Shown here: piece after piece, positions 1 to 10,180 of the stretch | How the letters are laid out: each line of letters opens with the position of its first letter | How positions within the stretch are numbered: position 1 is the first letter of the stretch | NCBI GenBank assembly: GCA_037157565.1 | Contig: JAZHRO010000019.1 | Coordinates: 60,014,501-60,078,500 of the forward strand | DNA: 64,000 bases | Source of the DNA: Thalassia testudinum | Lineage: Eukaryota > Streptophyta > Magnoliopsida > Alismatales > Hydrocharitaceae | Reading direction: 5' to 3' | Position numbers and translations under genes: made by a program | The notes under the pieces: model-generated | Seen by the model: only the letters and a program-made list of their open reading frames with translations | What the model was told of the DNA's origin: nothing | Databases searched by the model: none

Positions 1-1468
1 TTTTCCCCTCTTCATTTCCCCCTTACCTATTTCCTAAATCACTCACTGCCACACGTCGACCACCATCACCTTCTCCACCTGCGGCGGACCATCCGGCGAG
101 GCAAAACCGTCGCTCCACTCCGCATGCCTCGCCACCTATCTCAGAACCTCTTCCATCACTCACTGATCACCATCCACCCCTTCATCGACCGCCAACACTT
201 TCCTAAACGCCCACCGAACACACCCATAAACACGGCCACAAAGCGACCTAGGCACGCACGCCTAGGCCGCCCCGTGGCCAGCCAACCCCCGCCTCACCTT
301 CGCCGTGATACGGCGAAGGTTTTCCTGTGGTCTGACGTGGTCGAAAGGCCGTGCTATTGATTTCAGGGTCAGGCCTCTGTCCGCCATTAACGAGCAAGCA
401 AGCTTGCTTGTTCTCCGCTCCAGGTCACGCTTGGCTCCAGGCGAAGCCCTCAGGTGGTGCGGGTTTGCAGCACACACGCACCCAGACTTCAAGTGGAGTC
501 AAGAGACTCCACGCCTATTGCAATTGCGAAGCCGTCTGCTGCGGGCGTAAGCGTGAAAGCGGGTGGGACTTTAGCCCCACCTCGGAAGTTCGTGAGCGGG
601 TGCCCATGCTTAAATTGAATTTGTGTTTCAGGCTTATCGCCTCGAAACACACTAGGGTGAGGTGCCTCGCACCCCCGCCACGCCTCGTCCGTGACGCTTC
701 CCCTGCGGACCTGGCACCCGAATCCGACTACCCTGCCTGTGCACACCTCGCGCATCACCCACGCTGGTGCGCCTGGTCCCGGGCGCGTCACCCGACCCGC
801 ATACCCGATTAAGGCTCTGGGAGAGCGAACCCTGGAGTGAATTTGAGAGAGAGAGAGAGACGTGGGGAGGGTAGGGGTTAGGTTTTGCCTAACTGTGCAC
901 TGTGCAGGAAAGCAGGAGAAGGAGGAAGGAGTGCAGCAGCGAGAAGAAGAGAAGGAAAGAAGGACTCGCACAACAAAGGAGAAAGAAGCAAAGAAGGAAG
1001 ATGAAGGCAGCACTGTAGTCGCAGAGAAGCTAAGGTGAAGAAAGAAAGAAAAAGGACTTGGTGCAGTAGAGAAGAAGAAGAGAAGAGAAAGCAGAGGCAC
1101 AGGACAGAAAGAAAGGAAGAAAAAGAAGGAGGTGCAGCTTCAACAGAGAAGAAGAAGCCAAGAGGAAGAAGAAGATCCAGCGACAGCTAAAGAAGCAAAA
1201 CACTGTAGCAAGTGGAGTTTAAGTCGTCTGACCCTTGGAGTCAGACGTTTGAAAAGAGAAAGAGAGAGGTAGACAAAAGGAGAAAGAGAGAGAACAACAG
1301 AAAAATCAATTCTCCATTCTTTAATCTTTTTTGTAAAATAATATATATATTGTAAATTGTGATTTTGTACGTTTCTAGAATCAAGTGTTGCTGCCTGAGT
1401 TCGACCTCGGAGATTTTCTATTTTTGAGTAATAAAAATACAAATACAAACTGGTCGCTAGCGCGACCA
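1..1468 (+). mobile_element. Partial LTR of a Tat/Ogre/Athila-type Ty3/Gypsy element
   Basis: No real gene is seen here. The stretch is GC-rich up to about 830 and then becomes a long purine-rich tract (about 840-1310). It ends with a block at 1395-1465 reading GTTCGACCTCGGA, then GAGTAATAAA and a GCGACC motif. This block and the upstream pieces CACTGTAGCA and GTCTGAC...GTCAGACG (1201-1251) match, in the same order, the reverse complement of 63099-63960. The two are therefore diverged members of one LTR family in opposite orientation. Plant Tat/Ogre/Athila LTRs commonly carry a 'GGTTCGACCTCGGACTT...ACAACGCGACC' segment just before their 3' end, which is the basis for the family call. The 5' part lies outside the window and the exact 3' end (near 1468) is uncertain. 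The open frame on the minus strand at 489-1100 is only the complement of the purine tract. Confidence 0.55.
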
Positions 1469-1566
1469 TATCACTTTAACCCAATTGTACTTATTTAGGG
1501 ACTTCAAGTCCTCTACCATATCAGATAGGGAAGTAATTATTGTTTAGTCTCCATATAGTGGAAGGA
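1469..1566 (-). pseudogene. DNA-transposon protein remnant (DUF1985-like peptide)
   Basis: Read on the minus strand, this stretch encodes DMVEDLKSLNKYNWVKV, flanked by stops. The pattern 'DL..(F/L)N.Y.W..V' resembles the DUF1985 domain of plant Ulp1-protease-bearing transposons, but the match is short and recalled from family knowledge, not from a search. Before chromovirus copy 1 inserted, this sequence was contiguous with 16083 onward, where more minus-strand coding remnant is visible. The LTR at 1-1468 abuts it. Confidence 0.35.
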
Positions 1567-3634
1567 CCTTATGTTACAACCTGGTTCCCGAATCCCTACG
1601 AGATACGAGAATCGGACCGACTCGACTGATCCCAAGACCCAGTCGTCCAACGAGAAAGTAACCAAAAGAGAAGTAAAATAAACCACATTGACCATGTATA
1701 TAACTAGTAATAACAAAATACAGCAGTAAAGAAAAGAAAAACTACAGTATACACCACCACAATCGTAAAAAAATAAACATGTACATAAACATGGAGCTTA
1801 CAATACAGAGGTAACAGAAACTACTCACTACAACAGGAAGAAAGTACATTGGGTACTACACAGTAACACTATTGGGCTCTACTAGGCCCAGCACCCTCTG
1901 CAGTCGCCGACTCTGGCTGCTCAACACCTGGTCCTAAAAAGGTAACAAAAGTGACACGTCAGCGAAATGCTGAGCAGAGTGGCAACTAAAAGCTAAGAAA
2001 CAGTAAGGTGGACAGTAGCTGTTATATTTTTAATTTCTTTTTTTGTATTTTTCGTTTACTCGTTATCGAATTATCCCTCAGATTCTTCTTTTGATCTTGA
2101 ATGTTCCTCGTGGGAACGATCTTGATTGCAGTCTTTTCCGAAAAGTAGTAGCACGTGGTACTCTCCTGGCCGGGAGAGTCCCCTGTGGTGGTCCTACCCT
2201 CAGTCAACTACCACAAGGTCTCTGACAGACGTAACGATGACTACGGCACGCGCGATAAATGCACGGGTAGCTACCCCGCACTAGCACGCAGTCAGTCGTT
2301 TCCGTTAACGGGTGCGACCAAAGCACAGCACAGAACCAGTATAGGGCAAAGCCCTCTCAGTAACAAGGGTCCAGCCCCTCCACAGTCCGCGCACCCTCGC
2401 CTGACTACCCTGGTTTGCCTAGTGGGCTGAACAAGTCGGTGTAGGAGGGTTAGTAGAACCCTGGGGCCCGTGGGGTAGCTAGTGCTCTCCCTACACTAGT
2501 AGCTCTCCTCGGTACTGTGTACACGAGAGCTAAAAGTTGGCACAAAGTGGCCAGACCAAACCCCGGGTCCCTGGGGCGGCTAGCTCCGCTTTGCACTAAA
2601 CAGGGGGGACAGTCGCTCTCTTTGGTACTCCGTACTCAAGGGTCAGCTCACTTCCCCAATTCTATTTCATTCACTTTCCAGGAGTTCTACTCCTAATTCC
2701 CCGTAGGGTTCATGCTCTTTTAACTCAGCCAATTTAGGTTTCACCGTTCCAGCTTTATATCCATATAACCCATGTTCTCAACAGTAATTATTTATTCATA
2801 AACAGGCAGCTGTTAACCAATTTACAGGCAGTTATCGTTTCCTTTCTACTATTCCAAGACTGCAATGTATAAATATTCAATCTAGTTTTCCAGTCATAGG
2901 ATTCATGCAATACCCTAGGATCTATCATTCAATCTAATTTTTCAGTCCTAGGGTTCATGCAATACCCTAGACTCTATTAATTATTTCACAAGTGTATAAT
3001 CTTTGACAAATAAATTAAAGAGCCACTCTACCCACGAAACCCGCGCGCCTCCGCAACCCCCAGAGCCGCAACGGAACAGGGTCCTAACACAAGGATCAAA
3101 GACAAGGAGCTACTCAGAATAGCATACGATTACTGTAAACAGGTAGAGGAACTAAATCTTAGAAGAACGAAACTTGAAACGTGGAAAATGGACTCCGAAC
3201 GAACCCTAAACGGGTCAAAAATAACGAGCCTGCCCAAAATCAGACGTCTGGAACTTCTTCCAGACGTCTTAAATGATCGCTCAGGTCATACCTTGATCTG
3301 CGCGGTCCTTCAGATGTTCAGAAGCCCACTGAACCGTCTGGACTTAGTTTCCAGATGTCCGACTGTCACTCCGGACGTCTGGAGACTCCCTTCGTCATTT
3401 GGTACTATGCCCAGACGTCTGATCTATGTGGGATGGCATGTCCTTGCGCCTTCCCGAACAAATCCTGCACACATGCATTCGCTCTCAACACTAAAGGAAG
3501 CAGAAGACTTCGGTGGAAACGGCTGCATGGCCGTACACGCGAAAGAAGAAGAAGATAAAAATAGCGTACCTTTCAGACGTCTGGACCTTCCTCCAGACGT
3601 CTCCTTCGTCGTCTGGACGTAAGTCCAGACGTCT

Positions 3635-3659
3635 GATTCTGGGAAATTTTCCCAGAATC
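3635..3659. repeat. Perfect 11-bp inverted repeat in LTR
   Basis: Arms GATTCTGGGAA and TTCCCAGAATC are separated by three bases, immediately beside a palindrome-array unit. Copy 1's other LTR keeps it with one change (near 15551). Copies 2 and 3 keep degraded versions (near 48090 and 59873). Confidence 0.75.
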
Positions 3660-3949
3660 AGGACCTCCTCGCCCTCCGCTTGCAGTGCACGGCTGTGCCA
3701 CGCCGCACCCGCCTGCTGCCTGAGCTGCAGCAGCTTCTCCGCGGCACCCCACGCTTGTTGCGCACTCGCCGGTCGGCTCTGGCTGCTCCGGCGAGCTCGC
3801 ACCCTAGCAATCAAGCTCCCTCTTCCTCTCGCAACAGCCCCTCCTCCCCACGCACTCGCAGTAGCCGTTGCTGCCGCTCTCGCCCGCTCGCTCTCTCGCT
3901 GACAGGGAGAAGAAGAAGAAGGCGGTGGAGTGAGGGTGAGGGAGAGGCG

Positions 3950-3957
3950 TATTTAAA
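3950..3957 (-). promoter_or_regulatory. Minus-strand TATA box, 3' LTR of copy 1
   Basis: TATTTAAA on the plus strand reads TTTAAATA on the minus strand, about 220 bp inside the U3 edge and just downstream (minus sense) of the second palindrome cluster. A TATA-like sequence lies at the same place in most other LTRs of the family. In the partner 5' LTR (15864-15871) the box has decayed. Confidence 0.6.
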
Positions 3958-4256
3958 GGCAGCGCGGGGAGAGAGAAAGAGGAAAGGCTGCGTCTGCAGC
4001 GAGGGAGGAAAGAGGAGGGCGGCAGGTTCAGTCTGCGCACGCATGCGCGCAGACGCGAACCCGTACGCCGAAAAAATTTAATTCCAGACGTCTGGGAAGG
4101 CTTCCAGACATCTGACCAGACATCTGGACCACTTCCCAGACGTCTTAAACGATGCTTGATGCCCGGTTATAACAATATAACAAACTTAAAGGAAGTTTCG
4201 TCTCCGAAACTTACGCTAACTAGGGTGTGGGAAAGAACGATATATGCATAACAAAC

Positions 4257-4637
4257 TCAAAGAAAATCGAAGCCAGTCCGAAAAGACGTACCCGCGAAAA
4301 GATCCGGGCACCGCTCCCGCATCGCCGCCTCAGGCTCCCAGGTAGCCTCCTCGTACCGCTGGCTCCTCCACAAAACCTTCACCAGGGGTACTTGCTTCCG
4401 TCTCAGACTGCGGACGGCTCTGTCGAGAATCTGTACTGGCCGCTCGGGGTAGGTCAGGTTGTCACCCACCTTGACGCTCTCGTGACTCAGGACGTGACTG
4501 GGATCGGCGACATACTTCCTGAGGTTGGACACGTGGAACACGTCGTGCACACAGAAAGCTGAGGAGGAAGGGCAAGCCTGTAAGCAACGGGTCCAACTCG
4601 CTCCAGACCTCAAAGGGCCCCACGAACCTCGGAGCAA
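4257..4637 (-). pseudogene. Integrase C-terminus with chromodomain, copy 1
   Basis: The segment encodes FHVSNLRKYVADPSHVL, then YPERPVQILDR, then KVLWRSQ and EEATWEPE. This is the classic chromodomain-type end of Tekay/Del integrases, thought to steer integration towards heterochromatin. The frame ends at a stop at 4257, 83 bp before the 3' LTR. It is out of frame with the rest of integrase: a frameshift between about 4540 and 4615 separates them. Copy 2 is continuous over the same place. Confidence 0.85.
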
Positions 4638-5586
4638 TCTTCCCTCTCACCCCAAACTGCTGCAGGCTCTTCATGGGCGAAACACGAAGGAAGATGTGAT
4701 CCCCAACCTCAAATTGTACCTCTCTGCGTTTCTGATCTGCATAACTCTTCTGCCTGCTCCTGACAGTGCGGAGTTGCCTGTGAATCTGCTCGACTATCTC
4801 CTGACTTTGCCGGATCAGCCTGGGGCCAACCTCCCACTTGGTCCCCACCTCAACCCAACTCAAGGGTGCCATACACCTCCGTCCGTACAGAGCCTCGTAG
4901 GGTGCCATTCCGATGCTCGAGTGATAACTATTATTGTATGCAAACTCCGCCAGGGGCAAGTGCTCCTCCCAAGAGCCCCTCCAGTCCAGTACACAGGCAC
5001 GTAAAAGGTCCTCAAGTGTCTGTATCGTGCGCTCAGACTGTCCATCCATCTGGGGGTGGTAAGTTGTACTGAACCTCAACCGCGTCCCCAGGGCATGCTG
5101 AAACTTAGCCCAAAACTGGGACGTAAAGTGGGTATCCCGGTCGGATACGATCTCCCGCGGAACTTCGTGTAGACGTACCACGTCGCGGATATACCTCTCT
5201 GCCAACTGTGCTGGTCCCAAGGTGACTCGGATTGGCAAGAAACGCGCCATCTTCGTCAATCTGTCAACGATTACCCAAACTGCGTCGTGTCCTCGCTGGG
5301 TAACAGGTAAGCCCACCACTAAGTCCATGGTGATGCTCTCCCACTTCCACTCCGGCATTGGAAGTGGCTGCAGTGGTCCTGCAGGCCTCTAATGCTCGGC
5401 TTTCACCTGCTGGCACACTAAACATTGCTGCACGAATTCACCCACATCCCGCTTCATCCCTCTCCACCAAAAGTCGCGTCTCAAGTCATGGTACATCTTC
5501 GTGTTTCCGGAATGTATGGTGAATCTGGAACCGTATGCCTCAGTCAGGAGCTCTCTCAACAGCTCCTCGTCTCTCGGAATGCACAA
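4462..5586 (-). pseudogene. Integrase core, copy 1
   Basis: Minus-strand frames 5586-5389 and 5358-4462 are colinear and in the same frame, separated by one TAG where copies 2 and 3 have a CAG glutamine codon. The first part has the HHCC zinc-binding segment (IHSGNTKMYHD ... CLVCQQVK). The second has the catalytic triad context: VWVIVDRLTK, VSDRDTHFTSQFW and HPQMDGQSERTIQTLED. A spacing typical of Ty3/Gypsy integrases is kept. The end runs out of frame near 4610. Confidence 0.85.
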
Positions 5587-5954
5587 ACATCCCCTCAGCG
5601 CAGCATCTGGTCTGTAAAAGAGAAGTTTCCAGGGTTTCCTGACAGTACTCTGTCACGCAAGGACTGCAAGTACGGGTTGGCCATCTATCCTGTGATGATG
5701 CGATCTATCAGTTCTGGCCTCGTCTGTTGCGTCACAGTCACTGCCCCACAGTGCCCCTGTAACTCTAGGGGTCGCCAACTGCTCATCTCCTCCAAAAGGC
5801 TCTAACTCTACACCTATAAACTGGCCAAGTGTGCAAGCGCCTTCCGGCTCAAGGCGTCAACCACCACGTTGGCCTTTCCCGGGTGGTAGGAAATGCTGCA
5901 GTCATAGTCCTTTAGGAGCTCCAACCAACGTTTCTATCTCATGTTGAGCTCCTT

Positions 5955-6374
5955 CTAATCAAACAGGTATCTGAGGTTCTTGTGATCTGTGAAAATCTCG
6001 AAGGTCTCACCATACAAGTAGTGTCTCCAGGTCTTCAGCGCGAAGACGACAGCTGCCAACTCCAGGTCGTGGGTAGGGTAGCTATGCTCATGGGGCTTTA
6101 ATTGCCGCGAAGCGTAGGCGACAACGTGACCCCTCTGCTTAGGCACACTTCCTAACCCCTGCAAAGAGCCATCCGTGTACACAACGAACCCACCACTACT
6201 GTCTGGGATGGTGAGCACGGGAACCGAAGTCAGCTTCTCCTTCAGCTCCTGAAAACACGCCTCACAGGTGTCTGTCCAAGTGAAGGGCACGCCCTTCCAG
6301 GTCAACTGTGTCATAGGACGTGCAATATGTGAAAAGCCCTTGATAAACCGCCTGTAGTAGCCTGCCAGTCCCAA
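5955..6374 (-). pseudogene. RNase H domain, copy 1
   Basis: The region encodes the RT-RNase H connection ([14 protein letters not shown]) and the Ty3/Gypsy RNase H motifs [23 protein letters not shown] and the [26 protein letters not shown] region ending in [17 protein letters not shown] at 5955 replaces the CAG seen in copies 2 and 3 (DQK). Between 5587 and 5954 the sequence remains homologous to pol but is broken by frame changes. Confidence 0.85.
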
Positions 6375-6410
6375 GAAACTGCGAATCCCAGTAACTGTAC
6401 GCAGTCTCTC

Positions 6411-8072
6411 TCACCTAAGCACTACCTCGACCTTGGCTGGGTACACAGCCAAGTCATCTCCAGAGATCACATGACCTAAGAAGGTCACCTCCCTTAACCA
6501 GAACTCGCACTTGCTGTATTTGGCGTAGAGCCTACGTCGTCTCAGTGTGTCCAGAACCATCCGCAAGTGCTGTCTGTGCTGCGTCTGATCTCGAGAATAT
6601 ATGAGCACATCATCAATGAATACCGCCACAAACTGGTCCAAGTACGGTCGAAACACCCGGTTCATCAAGTCCATGAAGGCAGCGGGGGCATTGGTCAACC
6701 CAAACAGCATGACTAGAAAGTCGTAGTGTCCGTACCGGGTGCGGAAAGCTATCTTGGAGACGTCTGCCTCCTTGATCCTCAACTGGTGGTATCCAGACCT
6801 CAAGTCGATCTTGGAGAATACCGTGGCACTTCGCAGCTGGTAAAACAAGTCATCGATCCTCGGCAGCGGATATCTGTTCTTGATGGTGACCCTATTCAGC
6901 TGTCGGTAGTCCACAAAAAGGCGTAGGGTACTATCCTTCTTCTTTACAAACAGTACCGGGGCTCCCCAAGGGGACGTGCTGGGCCTCACAAAGCCATTCT
7001 CCAAAAGATCCTGCAACTGAGACTTGAGCTCTCGCAGCTCAAGTGGTGCCATCCTGTATGGTGCTGTGGAGATGGGGCTGGTCCCTGATACTAGTGAGAT
7101 CTTAAACTCGATCTCGCGCTCGGGCGGTAGTCCTGGAAACTCGTCTGGAAACACGTCGGGGTACTCTCTGACCATAGTGATACTCTGGAAGTCTGCCACA
7201 GGGCTGGGTTCTGCCACCACACAAGCTAGGAAGCCCTCACACCCCTCGCTCAAAATTCTTGCCGCCTGAAGTACAGAAATGCACCTGAAGCCTCCGTCCA
7301 CTGGCTGCCCGCGGAACTCGAAAGAAAGCAACTCCGGTATGGAGAAGATGATCTTTCTCTCAAAACAGTCCACCAAGGCGTGGTAAGCAGACAACCAGTC
7401 CATCCCCAGAATTATGCCAAAGTCCTCCATCTGTATCATAATCAGGTCAGCGGAAAGGCTGTGTCCCCCAACACTGACTTCGCAACCCGTGTATACCTCC
7501 TCAGCTACAAATAGCTGACCACTCGGACCTCTGATCACGAACGGATCCTCTAACAGCACACAATCCTGCCCTAGACTAACCGCGAAACTGGAGGCGATAA
7601 ATGAGTGCGTAGCGCTGGAATCGAAAAGCGTGTAAACGAGTCTGCCGGAAACTGAAACCATACCTGCCACCACTGATCCCGAAGCTCTAGCATCCCTGTG
7701 TGTTAGGGCGTTGATACGCCCCTTAGCCCTAGGTGTGGACGAAGTAGTCACACTCTGTGTCGGACAGGTAGCTGCTGGCCGGTACCCTCCTCGTGACTGT
7801 TGTCCTCCTCGCGCCTGGAAACCGCGACCTCCTGCTTGCCCTCCAGTGCTCGGCGCGGGAAGCATCTGCTGAGCTCCTGCCCTAGACGGGCAGTCCCTCC
7901 TGATGTGGCCCGGCTGGCCACACTGGTAGCAGAGGGGAACCCGACTCTCACCCTCAGTGGGTCCCTGCTGTCGGCTAGGCGGGGGTTCGGTGCTAGCAAC
8001 TGGCCCCTGTCGAGGGCCCCCAAAGGCCACTGATGGCCCTGCAAAACGTGACGGCTCTCCTACGGGTGCCAC
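6411..8072 (-). pseudogene. Zinc knuckle, protease and reverse transcriptase, copy 1
   Basis: This is the longest open frame in the element (553 codons). It holds the gag zinc knuckle [15 protein letters not shown], an aspartic protease and a nearly full RT. RT motifs include [46 protein letters not shown] and the catalytic FIDDVLIYS. The protease active-site motif reads DSS instead of DSG, a likely inactivating change. The frame ends at a TGA at 6411 where copy 2 has TGG. Codons upstream of the zinc knuckle belong to gag. Confidence 0.9.
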
Positions 8073-8970
8073 GTGTCTCCTGTCTCACCGGCCCTGGGAA
8101 AGTCTGGCTGATAGGGCCTCTTTCGCCCGCTATCAGTATCTCGCACGGACGGGTTGGTCTCCTTGTAAGTCATAGCTGCCTCCACCACCCTCGAGAATGT
8201 AGGTAGCTTCAGGGGTTTGACCTACCCCCGAATCGCAGGCCGGAGCCCCTCGGTGAACCTCCAAAGGTGCTCCTCCTCAGTGGCTACTACTGTCGCTACG
8301 AAGCGGGATAGCTCCAGAAAACGCGTGCGGTACACGCTCGCGGTCATCGTCCCCTGGCGGAGTGTGGAACTCCCGCCTCCTCTGGTCCTGCCACGTCTAG
8401 GGAAAGTACTGCTCGCAGAAGAGGGTGACAAACCAGTCCCAGGTCAGCTCGTCCCTCTCCTGTCCCTTGACCGCCCACCACCACCTGTGTGCCGCGCTCT
8501 CCAGCTGGTACGTGGCAAGGGCCACACGGCACTCCACGGGGGGGCGAAGGGTGTCAAAAACCTTTTCGATATGCTCGAGCCAGTCCTCCGCCTCGGTCGG
8601 GTCCTCATCCCCCTTGAAGGAGGGGGGCTTCAGCTTCCGGAACTGCCCGAAAAGCTCGAAGTGGCGCTGCAGTGGAGATGCGGGTGCACCTCCAGGTAAG
8701 GAAGCCTCATGCACAGAAGTGTCAGAGGAAGGTGGGGGCGGTGGCGGCTCATCCCCTCCCCCGCGTCTAGCACCACGTCCGTCGCGTGGTCCCACAGAGG
8801 ACTCCCCCTCCGCAGCCCCAGGGAGAGGTGCTCGGGGTGGTGGGTGGAGCTCCTCTCGCACTATGTCCCGTATCAGCTGGGCGAGGTCCTGGGCCTGAAT
8901 GCCCGGGAACAGTGGATGGTCCACTGAAACGTCGACCTTGACACGCCTGATGAGTGGCTACTCATCATGG
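8073..8970 (-). pseudogene. gag body, copy 1
   Basis: Minus-strand frames encode VDHPLFPGIQAQDLAQLIRD, then FELFGQFRKLKPPSFKGDED, a TEAEDWLEHIEKVFDTL block and a CEQYFP motif. This is the usual gag order of Tekay/Del chromoviruses (retrotrans_gag domain). There is a frameshift near 8400 and further breaks before 8072. At the 5' side a TAG at about 8961 interrupts 'DE*PLIRRVKVDVS'. The true start codon lies about 4.2 kb away at 13219. Confidence 0.8.
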
Positions 8971-10007
8971 CTAGAAAGCTGAAATTAAGCTAGACACTAA
9001 GCAAAACAATATCAAATTAACAGATAAAAAGGATTAAGTGTGGGAATTAAAGAAAAAGACCTAAAACCTTTACTCTGTGTTAAAACTTCATAATTAGTTT
9101 GCAAAAATGAGATATTCTGAAAGCAAAATACAAATGATGATCCATGCGTCAATTGAACACATAAATAAGTTTGAAAGGCCAAATCAGAAGTAAAATCAAT
9201 GTCTTAAATGTTCAATTGAGTACATATAAAAATTTGAAGGCAATTGGATATCATTTAGGTTTTGAAATAGATAGTTTATCCTTCATGCATTACACTTTAA
9301 CCCTTAAAAACTCATTTTTGGACCTGCTTGTAAGCCGCAGGGACCCTTTTGAAAACCTGTAGCGCCCTTCCAGTTGTTATTCTTCTCACTTATGGGCCTT
9401 CATGGAATATTTCTACCCCTTCGTTCAAGGGTCTTCTTGCAATTTTTCCCTCATTTCAGAGAGAAGCCTGCTGCTCTTCACGTGCACTGTAGCACGCGAA
9501 GAACACGGCCAATCTCAGTCGTCCGTCGCTCTTTAGAGCTTGATCTGCGGTTGGATTCGATTGGAACTTTCACGCAATTCAGTGCATGCGTTCACCTCTC
9601 TCCCCAGATCTCATCTGACGGTCAGATCTTGCGCTCAGCTCACCGTGTGCTCCGCCCCTCACATCCTCGCCGCCGGTTGCATCTTGTTTATTCTCACCTG
9701 CGCGGTGATCTCAGCCACTGAGCTGCTAGTTAAGCACCTCAGTGGTGTCGCGTGCAAGGGGTCGCTCCCTCCTACACCTCTTAGCGATCAATTTGTCCAC
9801 TCCAGTCTCTCCTCCCCATCCAGCCTCTGATTTCACAGCCCTGGCAGTGAAATCATCACCTTCTCTCGACACTCCTCGTCACTAAGGACTTCATAGCACC
9901 TGAGGACGACCCTGGAGCCTCACTAGCAGACTCTTCCCTCCGCTGGAGTCATCTTCCTCCTTAGCCACCGGCTAAGGACCCATAGGTCCCATTCTTCCTG
10001 TTAGTTT

Positions 10008-10180
10008 AGGTTTTTAATTCTGCATAATTAGTTTTAGCTGTAGTTAAGTAGTTTAGAGTAGAATTAGCATAATTGTTAGTTTTAGCTGTAGTTAAGTAGT
10101 TTTAGAGTAGAATTAGCATAATTGTTAGTGTTTAATTTTTGCTGTAGGTTAAAGTAGCTGTAGGAGTAGAATTAGTTTTA
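10008..10180. repeat. Tandem repeat, about 60 bp unit
   Basis: The string AATTAGTTTTAGCTGTAGTT ... AGAGTAGAATTAGCATAATTG occurs twice almost unchanged, followed by a shorter, diverged third unit (GCTGTAGG ... GTAGAATTAG). It lies inside the sequence that splits gag in copy 1. Confidence 0.7.

Larger units (their letters stand above)
3241..4146. promoter_or_regulatory. Array of CCAGACGTCTGG-like palindromes in U3
   Basis: Near-palindromic 10-12-mers with a GACGTC core recur throughout this part of the LTR. Clear copies are at 3241, 3261, 3373, 3411, 3573, 3593, 3625, 4084 and 4137. Decayed forms such as CCAGATGTCC and CCAGACATCTG (3350, 4104, 4118) differ by CpG-to-TpG/CpA changes. The GACGTC core is a known plant bZIP target (C-box), and CAGAC/GTCTG half-sites also resemble auxin-response elements. 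Binding is inferred. Equivalent arrays are present in all other LTRs of the family (15160-16050, 47695-48580, 54380-55290, 59475-60425). Confidence 0.7.
1572..4174 (-). repeat. 3' LTR of chromovirus copy 1
   Basis: The LTR is 2603 bp. Its outer edge is fixed by the CCTTA duplication and its inner edge (4174) by identity with the outer edge of the partner LTR at 16077. Read on the minus strand, U3 begins at 4174 with the palindrome array, a TATA box follows near 3955, and U5 ends at 1572. A 52-bp unit starting ATTCAATCTAG is present twice here (2875 and 2927) but three times in the partner LTR. Plus-strand open frames at 3188-4081 are not genes; they are absent as conserved frames in the other LTR copies. 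Confidence 0.9.

Noticed and set aside
489..1100. 203-codon minus-strand open frame with Ser/Phe-rich sequence
   Set aside because: It is the complement of a purine-rich LTR tract; low-complexity composition explains the lack of stops and the frame is not conserved in the homologous LTR at 63099.
3188..4081. Several plus-strand open frames in the copy 1 LTR
   Set aside because: They lie in LTR sequence, are antisense to the element and are not conserved as frames in the other LTR copies.
8217..8898. Plus-strand open frames of about 160 codons opposite gag
   Set aside because: These are shadows of the gag coding strand in GC-rich sequence.
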